DNA from: Synergistaceae bacterium
GTDB taxonomy: Bacteria > Synergistota > Synergistia > Synergistales > 79-D21
Direction of reading: 5' to 3'
Assembly (NCBI GenBank): GCA_012517195.1
Contig: JAAYVK010000066.1
Span: 1 to 50,739 of the forward strand
DNA: 50,739 nucleotides
The notes beneath the pieces are model-generated. The model was not told the DNA's origin and did no database searches. It worked only from the letters and a program-made list of their open reading frames with translations. Shown here one piece after another: positions 25,044 through 33,896 of this stretch (the first letter of the stretch is position 1; the number at the start of each line of letters is the position of its first letter). The position numbers and the translations under genes are program-made.

Positions 25044-26570
25044 ATGGCCACAGAAAGCACGAGAAAAGCACCGAGCTTTGCCCTTTCACTTGGAGTCTTT
25101 GCTGTTGCGGCATTCTTCATCAGTTACGGAATTCTGAAGCTGGAAGCCGAGGCCCATATGCCGATTCTTGCCGCTGCCGTGTTCGCTGCGCTGGTCGGAC
25201 GTTTCGTTCTGGGCGTTCCCTGGAAGGAAATGGAAGAAGGGATGATCAACAACATCGCTGTCGCCCTTCAGGCAACGCTTATCCTGATGATCATCGGGAT
25301 GATCATTGGAGCCTGGATCCAGTCGGGGGTTGTTCCCGGCCTGATTTACTACGGTCTCATGATCCTGAAGCCTTCGATTTTCCTCGTGGCGACTCTCCTA
25401 ACCTGTTCGGTCGTTTCCCTTGCCACCGGTTCATCCTGGACAACGACGGCCACGATTGGCATCGCGATGCTCGGCATCGGCAACGGGTTGGGAGTCCCGG
25501 TTCCCATCACGGCCGGCGTTATCATCTCCGGCGCCTACTTCGGTGACAAGATGTCCCCCCTTTCCGACACGACGAACCTGGCCCCGGCCGTTTCTGGAGC
25601 CGAGCTGTTTGACCACATCAAGGCCATGGTCTGGACCACCGGCCCGACCTACATCATCGTGCTTGCCGTGCTGACCTTCATCGGGTTCCGCTATGGCGGC
25701 GGGACGCTGGACGCCAGCCGGATCCACGCGATCCAGTCCTTCATGAAGGCGGAGTTTCCCATTTCTCTCGCCTGCCTCATTCCCCCGGTGCTGGTCATCG
25801 TTCTGGCCGTTATGAAAATGCCCGCCATCCCGGGCCTTTTTGCGGGGCTTTTCGCCGGGATCATCATGGCGTTCTTCTCCGGTTCCGGGGTCGGCGACAT
25901 CATGAATGTCGTCCAGAATGGGTACTCCGCAGGAATATCGGATGAGGTGGCCAACGCTGCCGATATGGCAGCCGCCGCTGCGGCGATGACAAAAGCCGGG
26001 ATTGCAGGGGTGACCCCCGAGCTTGGCAAGGAGGTCGCCGCGACCGTTTCGAAGCTTGTTTCCCGGGGCGGGCTCCAGTCGATGATGTGGTCGATCTCCC
26101 TCATCTTTGTCGCCCTTTCCTTTGGAGGCATCATGGAAGCCTGCGGATTCCTCGAAACAATCATCGGGACACTGACGAAAGGCATCCGGCGGGTCGGCAC
26201 CCTCATTGCAGCCGTAGTGGGCTCCTGCATCATCTCGAATATCTTCCTGGGCGACCAGTACCTTTCCCTCGTCGTTCCGGGAAGGATGTTCCGGAACACC
26301 TTCCAGAAATCGGGGCTTGCTCCCCGAATGCTTTCCAGGTCCCTCGAGGATGCGGGGACCCTGACCTCTGCCCTGGTCCCCTGGAACACCTGCGGTGCCT
26401 ACCAGACAAGCGTGCTCGGAGTGGGCCCCCTCGTGTACGGTCCCTACGCTTTCCTGAACTGGGGAAACCCGCTGATGGCGATTCTTTTAACCTATATGAA
26501 AATCGGGATCTACTGGAGGAAAGAGGACGGAACAGACGTTGTCGAAAAGAAAGACACCTTCGAGCTTTAA
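25044..26570 (+). CDS. NhaC-family Na+/H+ antiporter (paralog 1)
   Basis: The polytopic membrane protein of 508 aa has the family motifs GMIIGAWIQSGVVP, GSSWTTTATIG, GVIISGAYFGDKMSPLSDTT and, late, ALVPWNTCGAY. NhaC proteins exchange Na+ for H+, and some relatives carry organic anions or amino acids, so lysine-product exchange cannot be excluded. GGAGGAGG lies about 10 nt before the ATG. It has a long structured leader and is divergent from the lysine dehydrogenase-kamA unit. It closely resembles the second NhaC in this window (long identical stretches such as SGAYFGDKMSPLSDTTNLAP). A strong terminator follows. Confidence 0.94.
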   Translation: MATESTRKAPSFALSLGVFAVAAFFISYGILKLEAEAHMPILAAAVFAALVGRFVLGVPWKEMEEGMINNIAVALQATLILMIIGMIIGAWIQSGVVPGLIYYGLMILKPSIFLVATLLTCSVVSLATGSSWTTTATIGIAMLGIGNGLGVPVPITAGVIISGAYFGDKMSPLSDTTNLAPAVSGAELFDHIKAMVWTTGPTYIIVLAVLTFIGFRYGGGTLDASRIHAIQSFMKAEFPISLACLIPPVLVIVLAVMKMPAIPGLFAGLFAGIIMAFFSGSGVGDIMNVVQNGYSAGISDEVANAADMAAAAAAMTKAGIAGVTPELGKEVAATVSKLVSRGGLQSMMWSISLIFVALSFGGIMEACGFLETIIGTLTKGIRRVGTLIAAVVGSCIISNIFLGDQYLSLVVPGRMFRNTFQKSGLAPRMLSRSLEDAGTLTSALVPWNTCGAYQTSVLGVGPLVYGPYAFLNWGNPLMAILLTYMKIGIYWRKEDGTDVVEKKDTFEL

Positions 26571-26596
26571 AATTGCATTTTGGAGGTTTTCCTGCA

Positions 26597-26634
26597 AAAG
26601 AAAGGGAGGGGCGAGCCGCCCCTCCCTTTCTTTT
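26597..26634 (+). terminator. Bidirectional terminator between nhaC1 and the small membrane protein
   Basis: A 17-bp stem (AAAGAAAGGGAGGGGCG, 26597-26613, with its complement 26617-26633), loop AGC. Each arm ends in an A/T-rich stretch, so it can work in both directions for the convergent genes on either side. Confidence 0.88.
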
Positions 26635-26635
26635 C

Positions 26636-27061
26636 TCAGATCGTGGTGATTTCCACGTTCGGGGCGTATTCTCCCAGGATTTTCCTCAGGGATTCTTCCT
26701 GAGAGCGGTCGAAAAGCACCTTCCAGCCGAGGATATCCCGCTCGAAAAAGGCCATCATTTGCTTCCCGCGGAAGGCCAGGCCGACGTGGGCCAGTTCATT
26801 CCAGGGGAAAACCTCCCGGTTTCTGTTCATCCAGGTCCTCGACTCCCGGACGATCCCCTCTTCGGACAGGTAGATCCTTTTTCGGTACCCGCAGGCGTAG
26901 AGAACGGCGCCTCCAACGAAAAGCGCGTGGACGCTCAGGCTTTTCACGGTCAGGAAGCGGCGAAGCGAGTCTCCCAGTAGGAAGATCCCGATCGCCCCGA
27001 ACATCCAGCGCATCCACTCGGGGAACGGTGTGTTCGACTTCGTTTCCAGCAGGATTGGCAA
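26636..27061 (-). CDS. Small membrane protein, PH-domain-like
   Basis: The 141-aa protein is not recognised with certainty. It has two N-terminal hydrophobic segments (about residues 16-35, 40-58) separated by a short basic loop, then a beta-rich soluble part (KRIYLSEEGIVRESRTW, EVFPWNELAHVGLAFRGKQM), a pattern like bacterial PH-domain membrane proteins. The TTG start is supported by AAGGAGG 8 nt upstream. It sits between the two nhaC genes and has terminators at both ends, so it is its own unit. Function unknown; a link to sodium transport would rest on position only. Confidence 0.7.
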   Translation of the reverse strand: MPILLETKSNTPFPEWMRWMFGAIGIFLLGDSLRRFLTVKSLSVHALFVGGAVLYACGYRKRIYLSEEGIVRESRTWMNRNREVFPWNELAHVGLAFRGKQMMAFFERDILGWKVLFDRSQEESLRKILGEYAPNVEITTI

Positions 27062-27088
27062 TGCGATTTCCCTCCTTCAGCTGGACTG

Positions 27089-27122
27089 AAAAGCGGGGAG
27101 GGGGACTGGTCCCCCTCCCCGC
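27089..27122 (-). terminator. Terminator of nhaC2
   Basis: A 13-bp perfect GC-rich stem (27093-27105 with 27110-27122), 4-nt loop, is followed by TTTTC on the minus strand, 27 bp after the nhaC2 stop. Confidence 0.85.
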
Positions 27123-27148
27123 ATTGTCCCAGATTCTTTTTCTCCCGG

Positions 27149-28675
27149 CTAGAGGTTCGCGGGTTTTTCCCTGGCGATGACCGGTTCCCCCTCCTTGCCC
27201 TTCCATGCCGTCCCGATTCCCAGGTAGGTCAGCAGGATCGCCATGAGCGGGTTCAGGTAGTTCAGGAACGCAAAGGGAAGGTATTGAACGGTGGGAACCC
27301 CCAGGACGCCGCTGTTGTAGGCCCCGCAGGTGTTCCATGGAATCAGCACCGAGGTCAGGGTTCCGGAGTCTTCGAGGGACCTGGAAAGCATCCGGGCGTG
27401 CAGGCCCTTTTCCTCGAAGCCGAGTCGGAACATACGCCCAGGCATGACGATCGAGAGGTACTGGTCGCCCAGGAACACGTTGCAGATGAAACAGGAGGCG
27501 ATCACGGAAGCCACCAGGCCGCCCACGCTCTTTACGCCCTTCAGGATCGTCCTGAGCATGACTTCGAGGAACCCGCACCGCTCCATGATGCCGCCGAACG
27601 AAAGAGCACAGATGATGAGCGAGATCGTCCAGTTCATGGACTGCATTCCGCCGCGGGTCAGCAGCTTGCTGAGCAGTCCTCCCACTTCCTTGGCCATCTC
27701 GGGTGTGACCCCGAGGATGTTGTTTTCCGCGAGGGTTTTGGCAACCGCCGTCAGGTCTTCGGCGTTAGCCAGGGTGTCGGAAAGGGCTGCAGAGTAGCCA
27801 TTCTGGATCACGTTCATGATGTCCCCGATGCCCATACCCTGGAAGGCGGCAATAAGAGCTCCCGCCACAACGCCGGCGAAAAGTCCCGGAATCGCGGGCA
27901 TCTTCATCACGCAGAGGCCGATGACCAGAATCGGCGGGACGAACCCGAGAAGGCTGATGCTGAATTCGTGCGACATCACCGCCTGAATCGCGGCGATCTT
28001 TGCCGCGTCCAGCGTTCCTCCCCCGTACTTGAACCCGAGGACGATCGTGATGGCGCAGACGATAAGATAGGTCGGCCCCGTCGTCCAGACCATGGCGCGG
28101 ATGTGCTGGAAGAGATCCGTTCCCGCAATTGCCGGGGCCAGGTTGGTCGTGTCCGAAAGCGGGGACATCTTATCTCCGAAGTAGGCTCCCGAGATGATGA
28201 CGCCGGCGGCAAGAGGGGCCGGGATTCCGAGTCCCATGGCCACTCCCATGAGGGCGATCCCGACCGTTCCGGTTGTGCCCCAGGAAGTTCCCGTCGAAAG
28301 GGATACGACCGAGCAGATCAGGAGGGTGGCCAGGAGGAACCAGCGCGGGGAGAGAAGGTCGAGCCCGTAATAGATCAGGCTGGGAACGACTCCCGACTGG
28401 ATCCAGGCTCCAATGATCATGCCGACGATGTAGAGAATGAGGATGGCCTGGAGGGCCAGCACGATGCCGTTGATCATGCCTTCCTCGATGGTCTTCCAGG
28501 GGATTCCCAGGACCCAGCGGCCGACGAGAGCCGCGAAGAGAGCGCAAAGAACGAGCGGAATATGGACTTCCGCTTCCAGCTTGAGGACGCTATAACCAAT
28601 GATAAATGCCGCTACGAGGACAACCATGAGCGCAATGCCGAAACTGGGTTTTTTTACGGTGTTTTCTTCCGCCAT
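27149..28675 (-). CDS. NhaC-family Na+/H+ antiporter (paralog 2)
   Basis: At 508 aa it has the same length and motif order as paralog 1: GMIIGAWIQSGVVP, GTSWGTTGTVG, SGAYFGDKMSPLSDTTNLAP and LIPWNTCGAYNSGV. It probably arose by duplication. Differences in the first membrane segments and in the GTSWGTT motif (GSSWTTT in paralog 1) could change ion or substrate choice. Its own promoter lies at 28782-28809 and the leader (28676-28775) has a short open frame, unlike the structured leader of paralog 1. AAAGGG lies close before the ATG. Confidence 0.94.
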   Translation of the reverse strand: MAEENTVKKPSFGIALMVVLVAAFIIGYSVLKLEAEVHIPLVLCALFAALVGRWVLGIPWKTIEEGMINGIVLALQAILILYIVGMIIGAWIQSGVVPSLIYYGLDLLSPRWFLLATLLICSVVSLSTGTSWGTTGTVGIALMGVAMGLGIPAPLAAGVIISGAYFGDKMSPLSDTTNLAPAIAGTDLFQHIRAMVWTTGPTYLIVCAITIVLGFKYGGGTLDAAKIAAIQAVMSHEFSISLLGFVPPILVIGLCVMKMPAIPGLFAGVVAGALIAAFQGMGIGDIMNVIQNGYSAALSDTLANAEDLTAVAKTLAENNILGVTPEMAKEVGGLLSKLLTRGGMQSMNWTISLIICALSFGGIMERCGFLEVMLRTILKGVKSVGGLVASVIASCFICNVFLGDQYLSIVMPGRMFRLGFEEKGLHARMLSRSLEDSGTLTSVLIPWNTCGAYNSGVLGVPTVQYLPFAFLNYLNPLMAILLTYLGIGTAWKGKEGEPVIAREKPANL

Positions 28676-28711
28676 GACCCTTTGCTTCCCCCTTTCTTTT
28701 TCTTCCGCTTT

Positions 28712-28747
28712 CTATTGGACTTTCTTCTTGATCGTACTGAACCGCAT
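28712..28747 (-). CDS. Possible 11-codon leader peptide upstream of nhaC2
   Basis: On the minus strand ATG at 28747 opens a frame MRFSTIKKKVQ ending at TAG (28712), preceded by AGGAGGAGGG. It contains three consecutive Lys codons. The spacing between ribosome site and ATG is short (about 4 nt) and no attenuator hairpin is visible between it and nhaC2, so this is a candidate only. Confidence 0.25.
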   Translation of the reverse strand: MRFSTIKKKVQ

Positions 28748-28781
28748 CCCTCCTCCTGGTTTCTTTTTTACTTCCATGAAC

Positions 28782-28809
28782 ATTATACGATGATTGGGGG
28801 GACTGTCCA
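28782..28809 (-). promoter_or_regulatory. Predicted promoter of nhaC2
   Basis: On the minus strand TGGACA (28809-28804), a 16-bp spacer and a perfect TATAAT (28787-28782), about 107 bp before the nhaC2 ATG. Confidence 0.75.
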
Positions 28810-28863
28810 GCCGGAAATGTTCCCGCTAGCCTTCCCCCCCCCAAACCCGTCTTCCGGGTCAGG

Positions 28864-28893
28864 AAAAAGGGCTGGAGCCCCGCCCCAGCCCTT
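28864..28893 (-). terminator. Terminator of the parvulin/clpC operon
   Basis: On the minus strand AAGGGCTGG pairs with CCAGCCCTT (9 bp) around a 9-nt loop and is followed by TTT-rich sequence, 10 bp after the parvulin stop. Confidence 0.8.
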
Positions 28894-28902
28894 GTAAAAC
28901 CA

Positions 28903-29754
28903 TTATTTCCCGAGTGCCTCCAGCTTCTTTTCATCGATCGCCAGCGAAGCATCCTTTCTCAGGCTTGCCAGCGCTTCCTCCAGGTAGGATTGCTGGAGGT
29001 CTCTGACGACCTGATTTTTCACCGCTTCGTAAACGCCTTCGCTTTCCGGCCGTTTGTCCAGAACCTGGATCACATGCCATCCGTATTCGCTTCTGACGGG
29101 TCCTGCAAATCCTCCCTTGGGGGTCGAAAATGCGGCCTGCTCGAACTCTGGGACCGTATCGCCCTTCTGGATCCACCCGAGGTCACCGCCCCTTTCAGCA
29201 GATCCCTGGTCCTTGCTGAATTTCGCGGCGAGCTCACCAAAATCCTCTCCAGAAAGCGCCTGCAGCAAAAGTGTGCGGGCTTCCGGTTCGTTTTCAGCCA
29301 GGATGTGCCGGACGTGCACGGCCTCCTTCGTGATGTAGTTCTCGCGGTGCGCCTCGAAATATTTCTTTATCGCCTTTTCATTCAGGTCCCAGCCCGCGGA
29401 CATTCGTTCCACGTAAGCTTTCGCCAGCGTGTTCACGGCGTCCCAGCGCAACTTCGCGGCAACCCCGGGGTCAAGCTGGATCCCTTTCCGGGCGGCTGCC
29501 TGCGACACCAGGAGCAGGTCCGCAATATCCTTCAGAAAATCCTTCTTTTCCTCCAGGGTCATTCCCGAGAGAACCATCCCAGCCACGGCTTCGTTGCCTC
29601 CAGCCTTTTGCGTCAGCAGGTACAGAAGGTCATCCTCGGAAACGGAATCTCCACCCACCTTCATGAGGGAATCCGGGCCTGCGGCCAAGGCAAGCGTCGT
29701 CGGAACCACAAGAAGGGAAAAGGCTAGCGCGACTGCTGCAGCGAATCTTCTCAA
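28903..29754 (-). CDS. Exported parvulin-type peptidyl-prolyl isomerase
   Basis: This extracytoplasmic folding factor has a signal peptide (start MRRFAAAVALAFSLLVV, ending near LALAAG), a SurA/PrsA-like N-terminal helical region and a rotamase domain (about residues 135-230) with VHVRHIL, FSKDQGSAERGGDLGW, EFEQAAF and YGWHVIQV. No lipobox Cys is seen, so it is probably periplasmic rather than a PrsA lipoprotein. The TTG at 29754 has GGGGAGGA 7 nt upstream; the longer frame runs into clpC. It follows clpC by 47 bp and is likely cotranscribed, which would link export folding to the CtsR regulon. Confidence 0.9.
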   Translation of the reverse strand: MRRFAAAVALAFSLLVVPTTLALAAGPDSLMKVGGDSVSEDDLLYLLTQKAGGNEAVAGMVLSGMTLEEKKDFLKDIADLLLVSQAAARKGIQLDPGVAAKLRWDAVNTLAKAYVERMSAGWDLNEKAIKKYFEAHRENYITKEAVHVRHILAENEPEARTLLLQALSGEDFGELAAKFSKDQGSAERGGDLGWIQKGDTVPEFEQAAFSTPKGGFAGPVRSEYGWHVIQVLDKRPESEGVYEAVKNQVVRDLQQSYLEEALASLRKDASLAIDEKKLEALGK

Positions 29755-29801
29755 TTTAATTTCCTCCCCTGATTTGAACGGCTTCTCAGACAACAGGCAG
29801 C

Positions 29802-32273
29802 TCACGCCGTGATCTCCCTGAAGGAAAGCTGCTCTCCTTCCGCATCGACCCCGACTTTCGCTCCCTGTTTGAATTTCCCCTCGAGGAAGAGGTCCGCAAG
29901 GCGGTCTTCCACCATTTTCTGGATCGTCCGGCGGAGCGGCCTGGCACCGAATTTCGGGTCATACCCCTTCTCCAGGAGAAGATCCCGGGCTCCCGCAAAG
30001 ACCTGGATTTCAATCCCCCTGTCCTTGACCCGCTTTTCGACCTCTCTGAGCAGCAGATCGACGATCTGAAGAAGCTCTTCCTTGGACAGCGACCGGAAGA
30101 CCACGATATCGTCCACCCGGTTCAGAAATTCAGGCCGGAATGATTGCTTCATCGCCTCCAGGGCCCGTTCTTTCGCCTTCTGGTGGTCCCCTTCGCTAAG
30201 CCCCTTTTCGGCGGTGAATCCCAGCCCCTGCCCTTTCGCGAGATCCCTCGCGCCGACGTTGCTGGTCATGATCACCACCGTGTTCCGGAAATCGACGGTT
30301 CGCCCCTGGCCATCCGTCAGCCTCCCGTCCTCCAAAATCTGGAGGAGCAGGTTGAAGACATCCGGGTGAGCCTTTTCGATCTCGTCAAACAGGAGAACCG
30401 CATAGGGACGGCGGCGGACCGCTTCGGTCAGTTTCCCCCCCTCCTCGTAGCCGACGTACCCGGGCGGTGCTCCGATCAGCTTGGAAACCTCGTGCCGCTC
30501 CATGTACTCGCTCATATCGTAGCGGATCATCGCCTCTTCACTGCCGAAGAGAAACGCGGCCAGCGCTTTCGCCATTTCCGTTTTGCCGACACCTGTGGGG
30601 CCCAGGAAAAGGAAACTGCCAACCGGCCTTTTGGGATCCTTGAGACCGCTCCGTGCGCGACGGACAGCCCTGGATACCGCGTTAACCGCCTCCTGCTGCC
30701 CCACCATCCTCTTGTGAAGCTCCTCCTCCATCCGGAGCAGCCTCGCCGCTTCTTCTTCGGTCAGCTGGATCACCGGAATGCCGGTCCACTCCGACACGAT
30801 CACGGCGATATCTTCCCCGTTGACGACCGGTTCTTCCTGGTTTCTCCGGAGCAGCCAGTTCGCCCGTTTTTCCTCCAGCTCGTCGGAAACTTTTCTTTCC
30901 TCGTCGCGGAGCCTGGCCGCTTTTTCGAATTCCTGCGCGGAAACAGCCGATTCTTTTTCTTTCAGGACGTTTTCCAGGATCCGTTCCAGTTCCTTAAGGT
31001 CCGGCGGGGTTTCCATCGTTTTCAGCCTTGCCCTTGCGGCGGCTTCGTCGATCAGGTCGATGGCCTTGTCGGGCAGGAACCGGTCTGAAATGTACCGTTC
31101 CCCGAGCCGGGCTGCTGCCTCCAGGGCGCTGTCCTCGATTTTAACCCGGTGGTGAGCTTCATAGCGATCACGGAGCCCCCGGAGGATCGACACGGTATCC
31201 TCAACGCTCGGCTCCTGGACCACGACCGGCTGGAAGCGCCTTTCCAAAGCAGCGTCCTTCTCGATATGTTTGCGGTACTCGTCGAAGGTGGTGGCACCCA
31301 CAACCTGGAAATCGCCCTTGGAAAGACTGGGCTTGAGGATGTTCGCCGCATCCACGGCTCCCTCGGCTCCGCCCGCCCCGACGATCGTATGAATCTCGTC
31401 GATGAAAAGAACGACATCTTTCGATTCGACGAGTTCCTTGACCAGCTTTCGGAGCCGTTCCTCGAATTCCCCCCGGTACTTGGTTCCGGCAACAAGGTTG
31501 CCCATGTTAAGCTGAACGACCCGTTTCCCCTTGAGGATTTCCGGAACGTCGCCCGCCACGACCTTCTGGGCCAATCCCTCGACGATGGCCGTTTTCCCCA
31601 CGCCCGGCTCCCCAATCAAAACCGGGTTGTTCTTGGTCCGCCTTGATAGGATCTGGATCAGCCGCTGGATTTCTTTCGCCCTTCCGATGACCGGATCGAG
31701 TTCTCTCTTTTTGGCCATCTCGGTCAGATCGATCCCCAGGGAATCCAGCGTCGGCGTCCGAGACCGGGTGACTCGCCCCGTCGCGGCAGCGACCGGGTTT
31801 TCCCCGCCGCCTTGCCCCCTTGCTGATCCCATGTCAGTGCCTGAAAGAGCCGCGGCGATTTCTTCCCTCACGGCCTGGATTTCCAGCCCCATGCCGGTTA
31901 GAACCTGCGCAGCGACGCCTTCTCCCTCAGACAAAAGACCGAGCAGGATATGCTCCGTTCCAACGTAATTGACTCCCATATTCCTGGCTTCCCGCATGGC
32001 GAGATCCAGGACGCGCTTCGCCCGCGGGCTCAGCGGGAGATCAAGAGGCTTTTCCCTCGGATGCCCCTTGCCGACCGCAGCTTCAACCCGGGTTCTCACC
32101 TCGGAAAGATCCAGGCCGGCATTTCGAAGGACCTGTGCTGCTACACCCTCCCCCTCTGCCACCAGCCCCAGAAGGAGATGTTCCGTGCCGATCACGTCGT
32201 GCCCTAGCGCCAAAGCCTCCCGGTGCGCCAGTTGGACAACCCTTTTCCCTCTTTCCGTAAAAAACTGCCACAT
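29802..32273 (-). CDS. clpC: ATP-dependent Clp protease ATP-binding subunit ClpC
   Basis: This 823-aa AAA+ unfoldase feeds substrates to ClpP. It has two Clp N repeats (residues 1-145, TEHLLLGL seen twice), AAA1 with Walker A GEPGVGKT, a UVR-type middle domain (about 415-455, [12 protein letters not shown]), AAA2 with Walker A GPTGVGKT and a D2-small domain. ClpC recognises McsB-phosphorylated (phospho-Arg) proteins in Firmicutes; the adjacent mcsA and mcsB suggest the same here. It lies 47 bp after mcsB in the ctsR operon. Confidence 0.97.
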   Translation of the reverse strand: MWQFFTERGKRVVQLAHREALALGHDVIGTEHLLLGLVAEGEGVAAQVLRNAGLDLSEVRTRVEAAVGKGHPREKPLDLPLSPRAKRVLDLAMREARNMGVNYVGTEHILLGLLSEGEGVAAQVLTGMGLEIQAVREEIAAALSGTDMGSARGQGGGENPVAAATGRVTRSRTPTLDSLGIDLTEMAKKRELDPVIGRAKEIQRLIQILSRRTKNNPVLIGEPGVGKTAIVEGLAQKVVAGDVPEILKGKRVVQLNMGNLVAGTKYRGEFEERLRKLVKELVESKDVVLFIDEIHTIVGAGGAEGAVDAANILKPSLSKGDFQVVGATTFDEYRKHIEKDAALERRFQPVVVQEPSVEDTVSILRGLRDRYEAHHRVKIEDSALEAAARLGERYISDRFLPDKAIDLIDEAAARARLKTMETPPDLKELERILENVLKEKESAVSAQEFEKAARLRDEERKVSDELEEKRANWLLRRNQEEPVVNGEDIAVIVSEWTGIPVIQLTEEEAARLLRMEEELHKRMVGQQEAVNAVSRAVRRARSGLKDPKRPVGSFLFLGPTGVGKTEMAKALAAFLFGSEEAMIRYDMSEYMERHEVSKLIGAPPGYVGYEEGGKLTEAVRRRPYAVLLFDEIEKAHPDVFNLLLQILEDGRLTDGQGRTVDFRNTVVIMTSNVGARDLAKGQGLGFTAEKGLSEGDHQKAKERALEAMKQSFRPEFLNRVDDIVVFRSLSKEELLQIVDLLLREVEKRVKDRGIEIQVFAGARDLLLEKGYDPKFGARPLRRTIQKMVEDRLADLFLEGKFKQGAKVGVDAEGEQLSFREITA

Positions 32274-32320
32274 GGTCTTGTTCCCCTTTCGGACGGATCG
32301 TCCTGGCCAATCTCTTCTAT

Positions 32321-33373
32321 TTACCGGAGACAGCCAAGTGCGTCTCTCACCAGTTCCGCCCTGGCCGTGTCCGTTTCCGCCTCCGTGAGCAGCCTTCCCT
32401 GCCTCGCCTGTACGTGGGCCGGCTGGACCGCCAGGAAAAGAGGCCCCCAGGCCAGTTTCTCAAAGGGCCCCTTCATCCCGGCCTCCTGGGCCATTCGAAG
32501 CAGCGAGAGACATTCCATCGCCTCCGCGAGCCCCAGGCGTCTTGCGTAAAGCAAGGTCCCCCAGGCTCGCCAGATCCTGTCTTCCAGCTCGTGGGGCCCA
32601 TTGAGCAGGGCCGACCTTGCCCGGGCCTCCTGCTCGACAAGCCGGGAGCCCACTGCTTCCACCTTTTCCGTCAGTTCCTCGGGAGTGAGTCCCAGCGTTA
32701 CCTGGTTGGAAACCTGGTAAAGGGCCCCTGCAGAAGTCGTCCCTTCGCCGTAGGCTCCCCTGACGACCAGGCCCAGCCGCCCCGACTGGGCGATGATTTC
32801 CGGCATGGCTCCCGACATCCTGAGCGCCGGGAGGTGAAGCATCGCCGAGGCCCGGAGTCCAGTTCCCACGTTTGTCGGACAGCTCGTCAGGAAACCGAAC
32901 TCGGGATCGAAGGCAAAATCCAGGCAATAGAGCGCCCGATCAATGGCGGAAGCGATCCGGAGCGCCTCGCACAGGGCCATTCGGCCCAGAAGGACCTGGA
33001 TCCTGAGGTGATCCTCCTCATTCACCATGACGGAAACGATCCCCCGGGAATCCAGGACGAGGACCCTCTCCTGACTTCCCTGGAGGAAATCAGGGCTCAT
33101 CAAACGCCTCTCCACCAGGATCCCCTTCGAGACCGGGTCCATCTCCCCGATTCTGCACCACGCACATTCGCGGAACAGCGGCTCATGCTGAATGGCCTGG
33201 CGAACGGCCTCGAGAACCGCGGCCTTCTCTTCAGGGGTCGCCCTGTTGACAAAGGGGAAACGGGAAAGATTCCTCGCCAGGCGTACCCTGCTGGAGATCA
33301 CGACGTCGGATGGGTTTTCCTGTCCCCCCTCTACCCAGGGCACAGGAAGGGCGAGGATCTGGTCAGCGTTCAT
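32321..33373 (-). CDS. mcsB: Protein arginine kinase McsB
   Basis: McsB phosphorylates arginines and so tags proteins for ClpCP. Phosphagen-kinase motifs are all visible: SSRVRLARNL near residue 28, NEEDHLRIQ near 120, the catalytic-Cys loop SCPTNVGTGLRAS near 170 and AYGEGTTSAGALYQVSNQVT near 215. Length 350 aa is normal. It overlaps mcsA by 11 bp. Confidence 0.97.
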   Translation of the reverse strand: MNADQILALPVPWVEGGQENPSDVVISSRVRLARNLSRFPFVNRATPEEKAAVLEAVRQAIQHEPLFRECAWCRIGEMDPVSKGILVERRLMSPDFLQGSQERVLVLDSRGIVSVMVNEEDHLRIQVLLGRMALCEALRIASAIDRALYCLDFAFDPEFGFLTSCPTNVGTGLRASAMLHLPALRMSGAMPEIIAQSGRLGLVVRGAYGEGTTSAGALYQVSNQVTLGLTPEELTEKVEAVGSRLVEQEARARSALLNGPHELEDRIWRAWGTLLYARRLGLAEAMECLSLLRMAQEAGMKGPFEKLAWGPLFLAVQPAHVQARQGRLLTEAETDTARAELVRDALGCLR

Positions 33374-33890
33374 CCCTGAGTCTCCCTTCCAGAATCCGGA
33401 TCCGGTCCCTGAGCGCCGCGGCCAGCTCGTACCGTTCTTCTGAAACGGCGTCTTTCAGCTGCATCTTGAGACGTTCCAGCTCGTCGTCTACGCTCTTGAC
33501 CGCGCCTGGGCCGGGAACCGGTCCCCGGTAGGTTTCTGAACCGTGAATGCGGGTGAAAAGCGGCCGGATCCATTCCCTGAAGGCCTGGTAGCAGTCGGCG
33601 CATCCGAAACGGCCGGTTTTCCGGAACCTCTCGAAATCAAGCCCGCACCGTGGACAGGAAGGGACAGCCTGAGCCGCTTTCCCTTGTTCCCGTAGTTCGG
33701 GCCCCAGGGTCTTGCAGAGATTCTCAAGAAACGAACCGATGGAAAACTCGAGGAAATCGCTCCCGGGCTTCCAGCCGGAAGTCAGTTCCCTAGCGCAATC
33801 CCTGCACAGGTGATGCTCGGAAACGGCCCCCTGGATCGTCTGCCGGATATGGACCTCGGCGTTTTTTTTGCCGCAGCGTTCGCAGAGCAT
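33363..33890 (-). CDS. mcsA: McsA, zinc-finger activator of McsB
   Basis: The 175-aa protein has two zinc-finger blocks: CERCGKK...CRDC near the N-terminus and CPRCGLDF...CADC near the middle, then a UVR motif (DDELERLKMQLKDAVSEERY) at the C-terminus. McsA activates McsB and tunes CtsR. The start ATG is 6 bp after ctsR without a good ribosome site, so coupled translation is likely. Confidence 0.95.
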   Translation of the reverse strand: MLCERCGKKNAEVHIRQTIQGAVSEHHLCRDCARELTSGWKPGSDFLEFSIGSFLENLCKTLGPELREQGKAAQAVPSCPRCGLDFERFRKTGRFGCADCYQAFREWIRPLFTRIHGSETYRGPVPGPGAVKSVDDELERLKMQLKDAVSEERYELAAALRDRIRILEGRLRDER

Positions 33891-33896
33891 CTTGAT

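Noticed and set aside
27284-28897. A 537-codon plus-strand open frame opposite nhaC2
   Set aside because: It mirrors the nhaC2 codons, is very rich in D, R, G and H and lacks any domain pattern. The minus-strand NhaC protein is unmistakable.
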